Shown: one piece after another, positions 62,012 through 64,000 of the stretch
Layout: each line of letters begins with the position of its first letter
Numbering within the stretch: position 1 is the first letter of the stretch
Assembly: GCF_011045195.1 (NCBI RefSeq)
Contig: NZ_CP049199.1
Span: forward strand, 3,286,001-3,350,000
Reading direction: 5' to 3'
DNA: 64,000 bases
Source: Caulobacter soli
GTDB taxonomy: Bacteria > Pseudomonadota > Alphaproteobacteria > Caulobacterales > Caulobacteraceae
Translations under genes and position numbers: made by a program
The notes under the pieces: generated by a model
Database searches by the model: none
What the model saw: only the letters and a program-made list of their open reading frames with translations
Told to the model about the DNA's origin: nothing

Positions 62012-63653
62012 AGACCGCCTCCTTGAAAGGCTCGAGGCCGACGCGGCGATAGGTGTCGAGGAAGCGTTCCTCGCCGGTGCGGATGTCCAGATAGCGATCG
62101 ACCAGGGCGTCGATGGCCGGGGCGACCTTGTCGGCCGACAGGCCCGGGCCGAGGATCTTGCCGATCGAGGCGTCTTCCGCCCCCGACCCGCCCAGCGACA
62201 GCTGGTAGAATTCCTCGCCCTTCTTGTCGACGCCCAGGATGCCGATGTGGGCCACGTGGTGGTGACCGCAGGCGTTGATGCAGCCGCTGATCTTGATCTT
62301 CAGCTCGCCCACCTTCTCGGCGCGATCGGGATCGGCGAACTTCTTGGCGATGTCCTGGGCGATCGGGATGGCGCGGGCGTTGGCCAGGGCGCAGTAGTCC
62401 AGGCCCGGGCAGGCGATGATGTCGCTGGCCAGGTCGATGTTGGCGGTGGCGAGATCGGCCGCCTCAAGCGCCGCGTGCACGGCGGCCAGGTCGTCCAGCT
62501 TCACGTGCGGCAGGACCAGGTTCTGGGCGTGGGTCACGCGCAGGTCGTCCAGGCTGTAGCGCTCGGCCAGATCGGCGACGACGTCCAGCTGGTCGGCCGT
62601 GGCGTCGCCCGGCGTCTGGCCGATGGCCTTCAGCGACACCTCGACGATGGCGTAGCCGGGCTGCTTGTGCGGCTTGACGTTGTTGCGGACGAACCGCTGC
62701 AGCGAGGGGCTGGCGGCGCGGGCGGCCTCGAAGGCCTCCGACACGTCCGGCAAGGTTTCGAAGTTGGTCTGGGCGAAGGCCTTACGGACGCGCGCCAGTT
62801 CGCTGGCCGGCAGATTGGCGCGCTCGGCGTCGATCTTGCCCCACTCTTCCTCGACCTGGCGCGCGAACTCCTCGGCGCCCAGGGCCGCGACCAGGATCTT
62901 GATCCGGGCCTTGTAGATGTTGTCGCGGCGGCCGTGGCGATTATAGACGCGCAGGATCGCCTCGACGTAGCTGAGCAAGTGCTCGGACGGCAGGTACGAC
63001 TTGATGGTCGGGCCAACATAGGGCGTGCGCCCCTGGCCGCCGCCGACGATCACCTCGAAACCGATCTGGCCGTCGCGACCCTTGCGCAGGATCAGGCCGA
63101 TGTCGTGCACCTTGACCGCCGCGCGGTCGGTCAGGGCGCCGGTGATGGCGATCTTGAACTTGCGCGGCAGGAAGCTGAACTCGGGGTGCAGGGTCGACCA
63201 CTGGCGCAGGACCTCGGACCACACGCGCGGATCGTCGACCTCTTCGGCCGTGGCGCCGGCATAGGGGTCGGCCGTGACGTTGCGGATGCAGTTGCCGCTG
63301 GTCTGGATGGCGTGCAGGTCCACCTCGGCCAGGGCGTCCAGGATGTCGGGCGCGTCCTTCAGCTTGATCCAGTTGAACTGGATGTTCTGACGGGTGGTCA
63401 TATGCCCGTAGTCTTTGTCGTAGGTGCGGGCGATCCAGGCCAGGCGGCGGGCCTGGCGGGCGTTCAGCGAGCCGTACGGAATGGCGATCCGCAGCATGTA
63501 GGCGTGGAGCTGCAGATAGAGGCCGTTCATCAGCCGCAGCGGCTTGAACTGGTCCTCGGTCAGCTCGCCGGCCAGGCGGCGGGCCACCTGGTGGCGGAAC
63601 TCGTTGGAGCGGTCCGTCAGGAATTCACGGTCGATGGGATCGTACAGATACAT
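61995..63653 (-). CDS. cysI: Nitrite/sulfite reductase (hemoprotein subunit)
   Basis: A 552-residue sirohaem [4Fe-4S] reductase that takes sulfite to sulfide (six electrons) in assimilation. The ferredoxin-like N-terminus contains DYGHMTTRQNIQFNW near 81-95. The cluster/sirohaem Cys ligands are CPGLDYC (C-x5-C, about 410) and CINACGHH (C-x3-C, about 453), both intact. Neighbouring cysH, DUF934 and DUF2849 genes favour sulfite over nitrite as the physiological substrate. No flavoprotein subunit (CysJ) is seen, so electrons may come from ferredoxin, as in other alphaproteobacteria. Confidence 0.9.
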   Translation of the reverse strand: MYLYDPIDREFLTDRSNEFRHQVARRLAGELTEDQFKPLRLMNGLYLQLHAYMLRIAIPYGSLNARQARRLAWIARTYDKDYGHMTTRQNIQFNWIKLKDAPDILDALAEVDLHAIQTSGNCIRNVTADPYAGATAEEVDDPRVWSEVLRQWSTLHPEFSFLPRKFKIAITGALTDRAAVKVHDIGLILRKGRDGQIGFEVIVGGGQGRTPYVGPTIKSYLPSEHLLSYVEAILRVYNRHGRRDNIYKARIKILVAALGAEEFARQVEEEWGKIDAERANLPASELARVRKAFAQTNFETLPDVSEAFEAARAASPSLQRFVRNNVKPHKQPGYAIVEVSLKAIGQTPGDATADQLDVVADLAERYSLDDLRVTHAQNLVLPHVKLDDLAAVHAALEAADLATANIDLASDIIACPGLDYCALANARAIPIAQDIAKKFADPDRAEKVGELKIKISGCINACGHHHVAHIGILGVDKKGEEFYQLSLGGSGAEDASIGKILGPGLSADKVAPAIDALVDRYLDIRTGEERFLDTYRRVGLEPFKEAVYAQAD

Positions 63654-63654
63654 C

Positions 63655-64000
63655 TTACTTCCTGCGGATCAGGTCGACACGGCCGGTCGAGCGCGCGGCG
63701 CCGGCGGCGTGGCGGAGAGCTTCGATCACCTCGCCGCCGACGGCCTGCTTGCCGTGGGTGGGTTCGTTGGTGGGGCCCAGGGCCCGGATGCGTTCGCGGT
63801 AGCTGACCGGGGCCAGGCCGCCGCCATCGCTTCCTGGCACCGGCGCCAGGTCGATCGGATAGGGATCGACGATCACCGTGGCCTGCCCCTTGGCCTTGGC
63901 CACCACGGCCTCGACCTCGGCGTCCTGGGTTTCGTCGAACAGCTGGGCGTCGCCGAAGCCATCGACCCAGGCGCCGGCTTTCCAGAACACGACCTCCCCG
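63655..64000 (-). CDS. DUF2849 family protein (partial)
   Basis: The C-terminal part of a small DUF2849 protein, a family that accompanies assimilatory sulfite reductase genes in alphaproteobacteria; its function is unknown. The visible part continues without a stop to the window edge, reading GEVVFWKAGAWVDGF from near 64000. A family-like VIVDPYPIDLAPV segment and a VSYRERIRALGPTNE segment follow. A GTG at 63990 is in frame but lies inside the domain, so the true start is beyond the window. It is one base before the reductase gene and presumably leads or precedes it in the operon. Confidence 0.75.
   Translation of the reverse strand, partial: GEVVFWKAGAWVDGFGDAQLFDETQDAEVEAVVAKAKGQATVIVDPYPIDLAPVPGSDGGGLAPVSYRERIRALGPTNEPTHGKQAVGGEVIEALRHAAGAARSTGRVDLIRRK

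Overview
The window is GC-rich alphaproteobacterial chromosome (about two-thirds G+C in most genes). Family content points to the Caulobacterales, probably Caulobacter or a close relative: DUF2125, DUF934 and DUF2849 proteins, an RcnB-like protein, a flagellin with a Caulobacter-type start, frequent GTG/TTG starts and tight ATGA/GTGA gene overlaps. No tRNA, rRNA, CRISPR array or intact insertion sequence was found.

Region 1 (1-25,940) is mostly housekeeping and small accessory genes. In order it holds: the 3' end of ftsX, a YdcF-like protein and a PlsC acyltransferase; a divergent Asp/Asn hydroxylase-sulfotransferase pair; a ChaC-type gamma-glutamylcyclotransferase and a DUF2125 protein; a higBA toxin-antitoxin operon with two inverted-repeat operators; an aromatic amino acid cluster (chorismate mutase, hisC, tyrC); ExbD-like and EF-hand proteins; rtcB; RcnB-like and CusF-like envelope proteins; opgH; a MATE exporter; a stress-type SDR; a lone flagellin; VOC and ThuA proteins; a GIY-YIG/DUF2239 operon with palindromic operators; a ferredoxin-like protein; a Nudix hydrolase; an S1/P1 nuclease; and a 3D-domain protein.

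Region 2 (26,191-48,740) is the most interesting part. A minus-strand five-gene operon encodes a type I secretion ABC transporter, an HlyD-type adaptor, a 235-residue protein resembling polymorphic-toxin immunity proteins (Imm11/DUF1629 type), a 5,629-residue RTX/cadherin giant, and an HlyC-type toxin-activating acyltransferase. The giant starts with an AHH-type nuclease motif (His34-His35, Asn69, His88, His92). I read the locus as a type I-secreted nuclease toxin with its own immunity protein. The immunity gene lies upstream because the nuclease is at the N-terminus, and the immunity gene plus nuclease-coding end is locally GC-poor, as expected of a swapped cassette.

Region 3 (48,876-58,917) holds a small exported protein and a 3,045-residue autotransporter with about 33 glycine-rich repeats and a C-terminal beta-barrel. 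A strong hairpin follows it. Region 4 (58,918-64,000) holds an ABC-F ATPase and an assimilatory sulfate-reduction operon on the minus strand (DUF2849, cysI-type reductase, DUF934, cysH), with the first gene cut by the window edge.
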